Positions 24,881-34,275 of a stretch of DNA of 64,000 nt are shown piece after piece. The notes under the pieces were generated by a model. That model saw only the letters and a program-made list of their open reading frames with translations, was not told the DNA's origin and did no database searches. Both the position numbers and the translations under genes were made by a program. Source of the DNA: Pandoraea communis (GTDB lineage: Bacteria; Pseudomonadota; Gammaproteobacteria; Burkholderiales; Burkholderiaceae); contig NZ_CABPSJ010000008.1 in assembly GCF_902459745.1 (NCBI RefSeq), positions 1 through 64,000 of the forward strand, in the 5' to 3' direction. The first letter of the stretch is position 1. Each line of letters begins with the position of its first letter.

Positions 24881-27800
24881 TGAGTACGATGCCCCTCGAC
24901 AGGACGCCCGGCGACACGCCTGCGCCGCCGCCTCCCCCCGCGGCGCCTGTGTCACCCCCTCCACCCCCTCCACCTCCGCGCCGTTGGCGATGGGGCCGCG
25001 CACTGGCGGGCATCGTCCTGACGCTGCTGCTGATCGTCGTGCTGGCGATCGGCGCGCTGCTCTGGGCCGTCTCGAGCGAGCGGGGCAGCCGCTGGCTGTG
25101 GCAGACGGCCGTGTCGACGCTCGGCGGCAAACTCTCGGGCGAATGGCACAGCGGCAGCGTTGCCCATGGCTTCACCGTGCGCGACGTGCGCTATCTCGAC
25201 GGCGCAACGCGCATTACCGTGAGCCGTCTCGAAAGCCGCTGGGAACTGCAATGGCGTCCGCTGCATTTCACCGTCGACAAGCTGCACGCGGGCGATGTAG
25301 AGATGGCGTTCGCGCCGTCGCCGCCATCGAACACGCCAACGACGATGCCATCGAGCCTGCGGCTGCCGCTCGGCCTGACGCTGAACGACGTTCGCGTCGC
25401 CAAGCTCACGCTGGATTCTCCCGCGCTGGTGCTTGACGACATTCGTGTCTCGGCGCGCAGCGACGGTACGCAACACACGATTCAGGTCGAGCACCTCGGC
25501 ACCCCCTACGGCGAGGCGCAGGCGAATCTGCAATTGAACGGACGGCATCCGTTCGCGCTCGGCGGCAATGTCGGCTTGCAAGCCAAGGCGGGCGAGATTC
25601 CGGTGGCGTTGCAGGCCACGCTGTCCGGCTCGCTCGACGCGCTCGTCGTCGACCTGAGCGCGAGCGGCGAGAAGTTGAACGGGACGGCGCATATCGCCGC
25701 CTCGCCGTTCGGCCCGGTGCCGCTCTCGCGCGCACAGATTTCGCTCGATCACCTGAATCCGCGAGATTTCGCTGCCAGTGCACCGCAAGCGGATCTTGCG
25801 GTGCAGGCCGACTTGCGGCCCGAGCCCGGCGCCAGGGAGTTCCGTGTGCTGGGGCCGGTGTCCGTCACCAATGCCAAGCCGGGGGCCATCGATGCGGGGT
25901 GGCTACCCGTCGAGAGTTTGCGCACCCAGGTGCTGCTCGACGCAACGCGTCAGGCGTTGACAGACATCGAGTTGAAGCTTGCGGGGCGCGCGGTGCTCAC
26001 CGGTAGCGGTGAGTTGCGCCGCGAGACGATTGCCGCGACGGCCGCTGCTGCGCCCGTGGCGTCGGGGGCAAGCGGCGCGAGCGTTGCCACTGGGGCGACA
26101 CCGGGTGCCGAAGCCACCGTCGGCGGCTTTGCCCTCACGATGCGCGATCTCGACCTGCGTGCGTTGTACGGCAAGCTGCCGGCGACGAGACTCGCCGGGC
26201 CGCTCGATATCAAGCTCGACGCCGCGGGGCAACGCATCGTTCTCGACTGGCGCGACGCCGCCCGGCACGTGTTGGCCGATGTCGGTCTCGACGCCAAGGG
26301 CACCACGATCCACGCGCTCTCGCTCGATGCCGGTAACAGCAAGGTCGCTGCAACGGGGGTGCTCGAAAATGGCGACACCGGCGCGTATCGGGCGCAGATC
26401 CGGCTCACGCGTTTCGACCCGGCTGCGTGGTACGACCTCTACGGTCCGCAAAAGCGTGGCGCAAAGACTCCGGCGGCGAGCGTCACAGGACAATTCGACG
26501 CGCAGGGCACCCTGCGTCCGGCGTTCGGCCTCTCACTGAAGTTTGCGTTGCAGGACAGCGTCTACGCCGACTTGCCGATGAGTGGGTCGGGCACTGTCAG
26601 GCTCGCGGGCACGCGTCTGCTGCCGAGCGACGCCAACTTGCTCGTGGCCGGCAACAAGGTGGTGCTGCGCGGCAGCTTCGGCGCGCCCGGCGACAAGATG
26701 GCGGTGAATATCGATGCACCATCGCTCGACAAACTCGGTTTCGGGCTCGCCGGCCGGTTGCAACTCGACGGGCAGGTGTCGGGCACGATCGAGCGTCCGG
26801 CGGTGGTCGCTACCCTCGCGGCCGACAAGCTCGTTTTCGGTGCGCAGAAGCTCGAGCATCTCACCGGCAAGGTGGACGTGAGCGGCGGGTTGCCGGGCGC
26901 GGCGGGCGATCGTCTTAATTTGACGCTCGACGGCCAGGGGTTCACGAGCGCCATCGCGCGGCTCGACAAACTCTCGGTGGCGCTGGCAGGCACCCGTGGC
27001 GCGCATACGCTGCATCTAAAGACGGCGGGCAAGCTGCGCGAAGCGCCGCTGGACATGGATCTCGACGCCGCTGGTGCGGTGACCGGCGCGGGAGGCAAAC
27101 CGGGCTGGCGAGGCACGATTCACACACTCGAAAACCGTGGTGTGCCCAAGCTCAAACTGGCCACGCCGTGGCAGGTCGAAGCGAGTGCCGATCGTGTGCA
27201 TCTTGGCGCGGCCAAGCTGGTGACGGGGGCAGGGGCGCTGTCGCTTGCGAACTTCGACTATGGCGATGGGCAACTGAAGACAGCCGGTACCATCGACGCG
27301 CTCGATATCGCACAGGTGCTGCGCGTCGTGGCGTCGTTCACGGGGGAGCCGTCGCCGGTCGCGAGCGACCTCATCCTCGATGGCAAGTGGGATGTGCGCG
27401 CGGGGCAGCGCGCCGATGGGTTCGTCGAGATCGTGCGTCGCAGTGGCGATGTGACGTTACGTCGTGGCGGCGTGAACGAAAACGTGAAGGTGACCGTGAC
27501 AGGCATTCCCGGCCTGAGTGCCGAGAAGGGCGGCATCGGCGCTCGTGTGCCGCTGGGCATCTCGGAACTGCGCACACGCATCGATCTGTCGGGACAGACG
27601 GCACATGCAACGCTCAAGGCCGTCTCGTCGCTGGTCGGAACGGTCGACGCCGACGTACAGACTGGCTTGCATGTGCAAGGCGGCATGCCGAATGTACCGG
27701 ACGATGCACCGCTTACCGGACGCATCGCCATCGCCATTCCAGACCTCTCGAAGTTCGAGGCGCTGGCGGGTGCGCAATTCGCGTTCAAGGGACGTGCCAA

Positions 27801-29016
27801 CCTGCAAGTGACGCTGGCGGGCACCGTGGCCAAGCCACGCCCCACGGGCGAGCTGACGGCCGACGATCTGTCGATGCAAATGTTCGATACCGGCGTGAGC
27901 GTCAAGAACGGCCACGTGCGCATTGTGCTGACGCCGACGGAAATCGTGCTGCGCGACGTGGTCGTGACGGGCGGCGGCGGGGGCACGGCGAAGGCGACGG
28001 GGAACATCCGTCTCGACACGCCCGAGCCGACGCTTGCGATCGCACTGACCGCCGACAAGCTGCAATTGTTCGCTGCCCCCGACCGGCAGCTTTCGCTGAG
28101 TGGAGAGGCAAAGGCGGCGGGCAGCGGCGAGGCAATGGCGGTGACCGGCAAGTTCACCATCGACCGGGCACGTTTCGCCTTGCCGCCGACGAGCGCGCCG
28201 AAGCTGGGCGACGATGTCGTCGTTGTCCGCGGCGGAGCGCAGACGCGCGCCAAGCCGCTCGACCCGAAGGAAGAGGCCGCCCGCATCAGCGCGAAACCGG
28301 CGAGCCGCTTCTCGCCGCACATCAACGTGGAGGTGGATCTGGGACGCGACTTCCGCTTCGTCGGTGCGGGTGCCGATCTGCTGTTGCGCGGCAGTATGCG
28401 CTTGCAGAGCGACCCGCTCTCGCCGATGCGCGCCACCGGTACGATCACGGTGGCCGAGGGCACATACGAAGCGTTCGACCGCAAGCTCGCCATCGAGCGC
28501 GGTCAGATCAACTTCGTCGGTCCGCTGGACAATCCCGACATCTACATTCAGGCCATGCGCCGCAATCAGGAGGTTGCCGCCGGGGTGCTGGTCACGGGCA
28601 CGGTGCGCCAGCCGCGCGTGTCGCTTGTCTCGGAGCCCAACGTATCGGACGAGGAGAAGCTCTCGTGGCTGATGTTCGGCCACGGTCCGGACGGTGCGGG
28701 TCTGGGCCAGCGTCAGGCGATGGCCGGGGCGGCGACGGCACTGCTCGGGGCGACCGGCGGCAAGCGCATCATCAAGGATCTGGGGATCGACGAGTTCAGC
28801 ATCGGCACCAGCGACTCGGGGCTGGCGGACGACGAGCAGGTGGTGAAGGTGGGCAAGGCGATCTCGGACAACTTCGCATTGGGATATGAGCAGAGTCTCA
28901 CCAGCGCGGCGAGTATCGTGAAGATTACGTGGCAAGTCTCGCGCCGCTGGCAACTGGTGCTGCGCACCGGCTCGCTGTCCGGCTTCGATGTGCTGTTCAA
29001 CCGTCGTTTTGACTGA
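24880..29016 (+). CDS. tamB: Translocation and assembly module inner membrane component TamB
   Basis: Very long periplasm-spanning protein (1378 residues) of the AsmA/TamB (DUF490) family, partner of TamA. A proline-rich cytoplasmic N-terminus (up to residue 33, with eight Pro in a row) precedes one transmembrane helix (RALAGIVLTLLLIVVLAIGA, about 39-58). The bulk is repetitive beta-strand sequence. The conserved C-terminal DUF490 domain includes YEAFDRKLAIERGQINFVGP, SEPNVSDEEKLSWLMFGH and the final FDVLFNRRFD. ATG 24880 overlaps the tamA stop, so translation is coupled. Confidence 0.93.
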   Translation: MSTMPLDRTPGDTPAPPPPPAAPVSPPPPPPPPRRWRWGRALAGIVLTLLLIVVLAIGALLWAVSSERGSRWLWQTAVSTLGGKLSGEWHSGSVAHGFTVRDVRYLDGATRITVSRLESRWELQWRPLHFTVDKLHAGDVEMAFAPSPPSNTPTTMPSSLRLPLGLTLNDVRVAKLTLDSPALVLDDIRVSARSDGTQHTIQVEHLGTPYGEAQANLQLNGRHPFALGGNVGLQAKAGEIPVALQATLSGSLDALVVDLSASGEKLNGTAHIAASPFGPVPLSRAQISLDHLNPRDFAASAPQADLAVQADLRPEPGAREFRVLGPVSVTNAKPGAIDAGWLPVESLRTQVLLDATRQALTDIELKLAGRAVLTGSGELRRETIAATAAAAPVASGASGASVATGATPGAEATVGGFALTMRDLDLRALYGKLPATRLAGPLDIKLDAAGQRIVLDWRDAARHVLADVGLDAKGTTIHALSLDAGNSKVAATGVLENGDTGAYRAQIRLTRFDPAAWYDLYGPQKRGAKTPAASVTGQFDAQGTLRPAFGLSLKFALQDSVYADLPMSGSGTVRLAGTRLLPSDANLLVAGNKVVLRGSFGAPGDKMAVNIDAPSLDKLGFGLAGRLQLDGQVSGTIERPAVVATLAADKLVFGAQKLEHLTGKVDVSGGLPGAAGDRLNLTLDGQGFTSAIARLDKLSVALAGTRGAHTLHLKTAGKLREAPLDMDLDAAGAVTGAGGKPGWRGTIHTLENRGVPKLKLATPWQVEASADRVHLGAAKLVTGAGALSLANFDYGDGQLKTAGTIDALDIAQVLRVVASFTGEPSPVASDLILDGKWDVRAGQRADGFVEIVRRSGDVTLRRGGVNENVKVTVTGIPGLSAEKGGIGARVPLGISELRTRIDLSGQTAHATLKAVSSLVGTVDADVQTGLHVQGGMPNVPDDAPLTGRIAIAIPDLSKFEALAGAQFAFKGRANLQVTLAGTVAKPRPTGELTADDLSMQMFDTGVSVKNGHVRIVLTPTEIVLRDVVVTGGGGGTAKATGNIRLDTPEPTLAIALTADKLQLFAAPDRQLSLSGEAKAAGSGEAMAVTGKFTIDRARFALPPTSAPKLGDDVVVVRGGAQTRAKPLDPKEEAARISAKPASRFSPHINVEVDLGRDFRFVGAGADLLLRGSMRLQSDPLSPMRATGTITVAEGTYEAFDRKLAIERGQINFVGPLDNPDIYIQAMRRNQEVAAGVLVTGTVRQPRVSLVSEPNVSDEEKLSWLMFGHGPDGAGLGQRQAMAGAATALLGATGGKRIIKDLGIDEFSIGTSDSGLADDEQVVKVGKAISDNFALGYEQSLTSAASIVKITWQVSRRWQLVLRTGSLSGFDVLFNRRFD

Positions 29017-29080
29017 CGCACGCATGGCGCAGCGAGCAGGGAAGCGGGCAATTGTGAAGCGTGAAGAGGAGGTGTTACCG

Positions 29081-29686
29081 ATGCTAACGTCGCGTAGTTC
29101 CGTTCATCCGGCGCAAGGGTTGCGCCGGGGTCTTCGTTGGGGAGTGGCCATGGGATTGTTCGCGAGTCTGCTGGGGCTGTTCGGCTGCGATCAGCAGCAG
29201 ATCGACAACGCGCGGGAGAAAGCGCGCGACACGTTCAACGCCATCAAGCCGGACGACATGCTGCTGCGCAACCTGACGCCCGGCGTGACAACCGAAGCGC
29301 AGGTGCGTGAGCAGATGGGCAAGCCCGAAATCGTCTGGGAAAACGACGACGGCTCGCGGCGGCTGGAGTATCCGCGCGCGCCGGGCGGCTTGCGAACCTA
29401 CATGGTCGACATCGCGCCGGATGGGAAACTGCGCGCCGTTATTCAGGCGCTCGCCGCCGAGAATTTCCAGCAGGTGCAGCCGGGGATGACGCAGGATGAC
29501 GTGCGGCGGCTGTTGGGCAAGCCAACGACGGTGGCGGAATACCGCTTGAAGAAGGAAACGGTGTGGAGCTGGCGCTGGCTCGAAGATGGCGTCAATACGC
29601 CGGGGATGTTCAACGCCCACTTTGGGCCGGACGGCCGTGTGACGGTCACGTCGCGCTCACCGGACCCGGCGTCGGAGCGTCCCTGA
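29081..29686 (+). CDS. BamE/SmpA-like outer membrane lipoprotein with a doubled motif
   Basis: A 201-residue lipoprotein with GAGGAGG eight bases before ATG 29081. The signal segment ends in the lipobox LLGLFGC (Cys near residue 35). Two copies of the SmpA/OmlA-type motif follow: LTPGVTTEAQVREQMGKPEI (about 65-84) and VQPGMTQDDVRRLLGKPTTV (about 133-152). BamE, the related lipoprotein of the BAM complex, usually has one such motif in about 110 residues. The position, 64 bp after tamB, suggests a role with TamAB or BAM; this is inference. Classic bamE is expected elsewhere in the genome. Confidence 0.8.
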   Translation: MLTSRSSVHPAQGLRRGLRWGVAMGLFASLLGLFGCDQQQIDNAREKARDTFNAIKPDDMLLRNLTPGVTTEAQVREQMGKPEIVWENDDGSRRLEYPRAPGGLRTYMVDIAPDGKLRAVIQALAAENFQQVQPGMTQDDVRRLLGKPTTVAEYRLKKETVWSWRWLEDGVNTPGMFNAHFGPDGRVTVTSRSPDPASERP

Positions 29687-29798
29687 TCCGGCGGGAAAGG
29701 TGCTGCGACGGGGCGATGCGGCACGCTCGCCGGGCGGGTTACTGGGCGAGCGGGCTTATCCGCTCACCTGAGTTTGCGCAGAGGCCGGTCATCTTCGG

Positions 29799-30038
29799 TT
29801 ATGTCGCCTGATCTGCCTGAGCGGCTTGCGGGGCGTGCCGGTGACGATGCGTCACCATGCGATCGTGCAGGCGAACGATGATTCTGCTGCCCGTCTTGGC
29901 AAACAGGAACGGCAGTAACGCGTGCACGAGACAGGCCAGAAAGGCGCCCAGCAACGGCAGTGCGAACGACAGTGCCGATCCCATATGTTGGAAGTAGTTC
30001 TCGCCGACAGAGGCCGGGTGCTGAGTGAAGATTTTCAT
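29799..30038 (-). CDS. DUF6356 family small membrane protein
   Basis: A 79-residue product starting MKIFTQHPASVGENYFQHMG, which I recall as the typical start of DUF6356 proteins. One or two hydrophobic segments follow (SFALPLLGAFLACLVHALLP), then GSRIIVRLHDRMV and a His-rich C-terminus. GGGGG precedes the ATG. The function is unknown. The gene diverges from the Lrp-type regulator at 30156, so that regulator may control it. Confidence 0.75.
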   Translation of the reverse strand: MKIFTQHPASVGENYFQHMGSALSFALPLLGAFLACLVHALLPFLFAKTGSRIIVRLHDRMVTHRHRHAPQAAQADQAT

Positions 30039-30155
30039 GTTGCCCCCAATTTTCGGAATATTTGTGAAGTTTACTTGCCGATCAGGGGTAAAGGGTTTCA
30101 AATGTTCGGTCGAATCGGGTAGGATTTGGAAGAATTTTCCTCCCGGGTGGCTGTC

Positions 30156-30617
30156 GTGGACAAAACCGATCTCGCAATTCTCGAAAATCTGCAAGCCGAT
30201 GCCTCGCGCTCGCTGGGCGAACTGGCCGAGGCTGTCCATTTGTCTCCCACGCCCTGCTGGCGGCGTGTGCAACGTCTGCGCGAGAACGGGGTCATCACCG
30301 GGCAGGTGACGCTGTGCGACCCTCAGCAGCTCGATCTGCGTGTGACGGCCTTCGTGTTCATCAAGGCAGCGACGCACAGCGAGGACTGGATGGTTCGCTT
30401 CGTCGCCGGCGCGCGGGAATTGCCTGAAATCGTCGAAATTCATCGCATGGCCGGCGAGATCGACTATCTGCTCAAGGTCTACCTGCCGGACATTGCCGCT
30501 TATGACCGTTTCTACAAAAAGCTCATCCGCGTGGCCGATCTGCAAGACATCAGCGCGAGCTTTTCGATGGAGACCGTGAAGTTCACCACCGCATTGCCGG
30601 TGGATCATTTGCGCTAG
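30156..30617 (+). CDS. Lrp/AsnC family transcriptional regulator
   Basis: A 153-residue DNA-binding regulator. An N-terminal helix-turn-helix (DKTDLAILENLQADASRSLG, then LAEAVHLSPTPCWRRVQRL) is followed by a RAM/AsnC ligand-binding domain (about 65-150, containing VTAFVFIKAATHSEDW and MAGEIDYLLKVYLPD). Such proteins usually sense amino acids and form octamers. I choose GTG 30156 to match the usual start; GTG 30147 or TTG 30126 are alternatives. Divergence from the DUF6356 gene suggests that gene, and its own promoter, as targets. The ligand is unknown. Confidence 0.88.
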   Translation: MDKTDLAILENLQADASRSLGELAEAVHLSPTPCWRRVQRLRENGVITGQVTLCDPQQLDLRVTAFVFIKAATHSEDWMVRFVAGARELPEIVEIHRMAGEIDYLLKVYLPDIAAYDRFYKKLIRVADLQDISASFSMETVKFTTALPVDHLR

Positions 30618-30861
30618 CCCCGCGCCGGGACATCGGCCTGACGATTTTTCGAAGGATTCGAGACGCGGCGCGGCAGCCACGCTATCGATGCATCCCTTCG
30701 GACAAATCTCATGGCTCAGAACATCTACGGTAACCCCGGGTTTTGCGCCGGCTACAGCCAGTTGCCCCGGTGGCGGACATGGCGTCCGGCACCGGGGTGT
30801 TTGGCTTGGGAAGCGTCGCTGTGAAGTGCGGCACGCCTTTCCGTGGGTGGGTGAGGCTGCC

Positions 30862-32970
30862 TTACTTGACGCGCATGCCCGGCTTCGCGCCGTCGTGCGG
30901 TTCGAGGATGTAAATCCCCGGTTCGGCTTTCTCGTCGGCGGCCGATGCGGCGAGCACCATGCCTTCGGACAGACCGAACTTCATCTTGCGCGGCGCGAGA
31001 TTGGCGACCATCACCGTGAGCTTGCCCACCAGCACTTCCGGCTGCGGATACGCCGACTTGATCCCGGAGAAGACGTTGCGCGTTTGCGCTTCGCCGGCGT
31101 CGAGCGTGAGTTGCAAGAGCTTGTCCGACCCTTCGACCGCCTTGCAATCGACGATGCGTGCGATACGCAGATCGATTTTTGCGAAGTCGTCGATGGTGAT
31201 GACACCGTCGTCGGTGCTCTTGTCCGGCTTGCCGGCGTTCTCCGTCGTCTTGGCGGCTTTGTCCTTGCCCTTGGCCGCGGCAGCGTCCGTGGCCGGCGCG
31301 GCCGCTTGCAGCGAGTCGCGGTTGGCCGCGAGCAGCGCTTCGACCTGCTTGCCTTCGACGCGCGTCATCAGATGCTTGTACGCAGCGATGGCGGTGTCGG
31401 CGGTAAGCGGGCGGCTCACGTCGTGCCACGTTTGCGGCGCGATGTTCAGGAAGTGCTCCACGGCCTCGGCCGTCACGGGCAGCACCGGCTTGAGGTACAG
31501 CGTGAGCAGGCGGAATGCCTCGAGGCACACCGAGCAAGCCTCGTGCAGCGCGGCGGCCTGCGCCGGGTCTTTCGCCAGATCCCACGGCTTGACCGTGTCG
31601 ACATAGCCGTTCACGGCATCCGCCTGTTCCATCACCAGACGCAGCGCCTTGCCGAATTCGCGGGCTTCGTAATACGCGGCGATCTGCGGGGCGACAGCAC
31701 GCAACTGTCCCAGCAGCGGCGCTTGCATGGCGTGCGGCGACACGCGGCCGTCGAAACGCTTGATGAGGAAGCCTGCCGCGCGGCTGGCGATATTCACGTA
31801 CTTGCCGACCAGATCGCTGTTCACGCGGGCGATGAAGTCATCGAGGTTCAGGTCGATGTCTTCCATCGTGTTGCTCAACTTGGCGCCGATGTAATAACGC
31901 AGCCATTCCGGATTGAGGCCCGTGTCGATGAAGCTCTGTGCGGTGATGAACGTGCCGCGCGACTTCGACATCTTCTGGCCATCCACCGTCAGGAAACCGT
32001 GGGCGAACACGTTGGTCGGCGTGCGATGGCCCGAGAACTCGAGCATCGCGGGCCAGAACAGCGTGTGGAAATACAGAATGTCTTTGCCGATGAAGTGATA
32101 CTGCTCGGTCGTCGAACCCGGCTTGACCCACTCTTCGAAGTTCAGGCCACGCTGTGCGCACAGGTTCTTGAAGCTGGCGTAGTAACCCACCGGCGCATCG
32201 AGCCACACGTAGAAATACTTGCCCGGGGCGCCCGGAATCTCGAAGCCGAAGTACGGGGCGTCGCGCGAGATGTCCCAGTCGGCCAGCGTGGACTCGCCAT
32301 CTTCACCGAGCCACTCCTTCATCTTGTTGGCGGCTTCGGGTTGTGCGAGACCGGCAACCCACTTGCGCAGGAACTGCTCGCAGCGCTTGTCCGAGAGCTT
32401 GAAGAAGTAATGGGTCGACGTCTTGCGCACCGGCGTGGCGCCCGAGACCACCGAATACGGGTTGAGCAGGTCGGTCGGCGCGTAGGTCGAGCCGCAGACT
32501 TCGCACGAATCGCCGTACTGGTCCTTGGCGCCGCATTTCGGACATTCGCCCTTGATGAAGCGATCCGGCAGGAACATCTCCTTGACCGGGTCGTAGGCCT
32601 GTTCAATATCGCGCGCTTCGATCAGGCCCTGGTCCTTGAGGGCGAGATAGACGCTTTCCGACAGCTCACGGTTCTCTTCCGAATCCGTCGAATAGTAGTT
32701 GTCGAACGAGATGCCGAAGCTGTCGAAATCGCGCTTGTGTTCCTTCCAGACGCGCTCGATCAGTTGCTTGGGCGTGAGACCTTCCTTCTCGGCGCGCAGC
32801 ATGACCGGCGTGCCGTGCGTGTCGTCCGCACCCACGTAATAGACCTCATTGCCCTGCATCCGCATGAACCGTACCCAGATATCTGTCTGGATGTATTCCA
32901 CCAGGTGACCGATGTGAATCTGGCCATTGGCGTACGGCAGGGCGGAGGTGACAAGAATGCGGCGGGACAT
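30862..32970 (-). CDS. metG: Methionine--tRNA ligase
   Basis: Charges tRNA-Met with methionine. The 702-residue protein has [20 protein letters not shown] (HIGH motif near residue 16), a zinc-binding insert with CPKCG and CEVCG (about 146-162), the KMSKS motif in [10 protein letters not shown] near 333, and a C-terminal EMAP/Trbp111-like tRNA-binding domain (about 600-702) joined by an Ala/Lys-rich linker. ATG 32970 starts at [10 protein letters not shown], the family start; the upstream open frame is not needed. It lies leftward of the ompA-like gene and, as in many bacteria, is not far from the diverging mrp gene. Confidence 0.96.
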   Translation of the reverse strand: MSRRILVTSALPYANGQIHIGHLVEYIQTDIWVRFMRMQGNEVYYVGADDTHGTPVMLRAEKEGLTPKQLIERVWKEHKRDFDSFGISFDNYYSTDSEENRELSESVYLALKDQGLIEARDIEQAYDPVKEMFLPDRFIKGECPKCGAKDQYGDSCEVCGSTYAPTDLLNPYSVVSGATPVRKTSTHYFFKLSDKRCEQFLRKWVAGLAQPEAANKMKEWLGEDGESTLADWDISRDAPYFGFEIPGAPGKYFYVWLDAPVGYYASFKNLCAQRGLNFEEWVKPGSTTEQYHFIGKDILYFHTLFWPAMLEFSGHRTPTNVFAHGFLTVDGQKMSKSRGTFITAQSFIDTGLNPEWLRYYIGAKLSNTMEDIDLNLDDFIARVNSDLVGKYVNIASRAAGFLIKRFDGRVSPHAMQAPLLGQLRAVAPQIAAYYEAREFGKALRLVMEQADAVNGYVDTVKPWDLAKDPAQAAALHEACSVCLEAFRLLTLYLKPVLPVTAEAVEHFLNIAPQTWHDVSRPLTADTAIAAYKHLMTRVEGKQVEALLAANRDSLQAAAPATDAAAAKGKDKAAKTTENAGKPDKSTDDGVITIDDFAKIDLRIARIVDCKAVEGSDKLLQLTLDAGEAQTRNVFSGIKSAYPQPEVLVGKLTVMVANLAPRKMKFGLSEGMVLAASAADEKAEPGIYILEPHDGAKPGMRVK

Positions 32971-33114
32971 GAGGATCGATTGTCTGTTGAGGGGTCGGGG
33001 AAAGGACGATTCTAGCAGGCGGGGCGGGATGACGCCCAATCGGGCGTCCCGGGAGAGGGATCTGCGGGGCGCGCGTTGGCCGGTGCCGAGGGGCGAGTGC
33101 AGGATCGAACGGCC

Positions 33115-33141
33115 AAAAAAAAGCCGGAACCAGGTTCCGGC
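33115..33141 (-). terminator. Intrinsic terminator upstream of metG
   Basis: Leftward: GCCGGAACC and GGTTCCGGC arms (33123-33131, 33133-33141) followed by eight T residues (A run 33115-33122). It ends the leftward transcript of the OmpA-family gene before metG. Confidence 0.85.
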
Positions 33142-33294
33142 ATAACTAGGCACACGTAACGTCAATAACAAAGAGGAGATGGAAGCGCCCAGGTGGGCAC
33201 TTCCGAAGGGTCTGAGCGATGTGACGCGGGTTTAGTTCAATCGATGCGCCGATTTTTCGATGTTGCGATGCAGCATGCGGGCGCTGCGAGCGTG

Positions 33295-33330
33295 TCAAAC
33301 ATATGCCCGGCGGACCGGGCATGTGTTTGA
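33295..33330 (-). repeat. Long hairpin just past the OmpA-family gene
   Basis: Arms of 16 bases (33295-33310 and 33315-33330, one G.T pair) around CGGA, starting 26 bp past the stop at 33357. There is no T run. It may stabilise the 3' end of the message or act as a first terminator ahead of the one at 33115. Confidence 0.6.
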
Positions 33331-33356
33331 ACGGCAAACGTGAGGCGTGGGGGGAA

Positions 33357-34001
33357 TCAGCCGCGCGGTGCGTGCAGCAGGATTTCTACGCGGCGGTTCT
33401 GCGCACGGCCCTCGGCCGTGGCATCCGAGGCGACCGGCTGGCTCGAGGCCACGCCCGTGCCGCTCATACGGTTCATCGCGACACCGCGGCTGTTCAGATA
33501 CTGGATGACGTTGGCTGCCCGGTTCTGCGAGAGGGGAACGTTGATCCGGTCGCCGCCCGTGCTGTCGGTGTGGCCCACGACGTTGGCGGTAATGCCAGGG
33601 TTCTGATTGAGCGAGGCGGCAACGTCGTCGAGCACGGCGCGGAAGTTCGGCTTGATGTCGGCGCGGCCGGTGTCGAACGTCACGTCGCTCGGCACGGCGA
33701 CCTTGAGCGTACCATCGGGTTGTTCGGAGATCGTGGTGCCGGTGCCGGCCGTATGGCCGCCCAGCTTATTCTTGATGGCGCCCCAGTTGTACCCTGTCGC
33801 GCCGCCGGCGGCCGCGCCCACGGCGGCACCGATCAGCGTGCCGGTGGTATTGCCACCGATGAGGTTGCCCAGACCTGCGCCGACTGCCGCGCCGACGCCG
33901 GTGCCGACGGCAGTATTGGTGCCCTGCTGGGTCTGGCACCCGGCCAGCATGGCGGCAGCAGCCAGAACCAGCGCCGAAGCGCGCAGAGTGTTTTTATTCA
34001 T
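33357..34001 (-). CDS. OmpA-family outer membrane lipoprotein
   Basis: A 214-residue lipoprotein: signal with lipobox MLAGC (Cys near residue 22), a Gly/Ala-rich glycine-zipper region (VGTGVGAAVGAGLGNLIGG and LIGAAVGAAAGGATGY, about 32-72), then a C-terminal OmpA-like peptidoglycan-binding domain (about 105-210) with VVGHTDSTGG and SQNRAANVIQYLNSRGV. This is the YiaD/YfiB-type layout, tethering the outer membrane to peptidoglycan. The promoter region is shared with the divergent mrp gene. Confidence 0.9.
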   Translation of the reverse strand: MNKNTLRASALVLAAAAMLAGCQTQQGTNTAVGTGVGAAVGAGLGNLIGGNTTGTLIGAAVGAAAGGATGYNWGAIKNKLGGHTAGTGTTISEQPDGTLKVAVPSDVTFDTGRADIKPNFRAVLDDVAASLNQNPGITANVVGHTDSTGGDRINVPLSQNRAANVIQYLNSRGVAMNRMSGTGVASSQPVASDATAEGRAQNRRVEILLHAPRG

Positions 34002-34013
34002 TTAAGGCTCCTT

Positions 34014-34197
34014 CTCGATTAGCTTGCAGTCATGAAACAACGCGTGAGCACTTCGCCGAAGCACGCGCGCCTCGCAGGGGTTTTGAGCCTATGGGCGCAG
34101 CGTCTTTTACAATAGCGCTGAGTGTCAACCGCAGGCAAGGACAGATTGCCGCGACGGCTGGTTCCCCAAAACACGCGCGCCTCGCATGCTAATCGAG
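34014..34197. repeat. Nested repeats in the ompA-like/mrp divergent gap
   Basis: CTCGATTAGC at 34014-34023 is matched by its exact reverse complement at 34188-34197. Inside this frame, the 15-bp sequence CACGCGCGCCTCGCA occurs in the same direction at 34062-34076 and 34172-34186. A -10-like TACAAT lies at 34108-34113 between the copies. The gap is otherwise without a gene. Confidence 0.6.
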
Positions 34198-34275
34198 AGC
34201 GCGCGCCACGGATGTTACAAGTTGTTAGCGCCCGCCGAGGGCTTTCCCGGCGGGCCTCGACAGAGCGAGAGACCC

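Noticed and set aside
27457-29025. Leftward frames of over 400 codons opposite tamB
   Set aside because: Several overlapping antisense frames occur here at once, as expected from strong third-position GC; tamB has the real domain signals.
30688-33015. Rightward open frame of 775 codons opposite metG
   Set aside because: Covers metG on the other strand; no start signal, no family, shadow composition.
33163-33236. 18-codon frame with GAGGAG touching its ATG, between metG and the OmpA-family gene
   Set aside because: No spacing between the site and ATG, no conservation evidence, and it sits in a terminator-bounded gap on the opposite strand.
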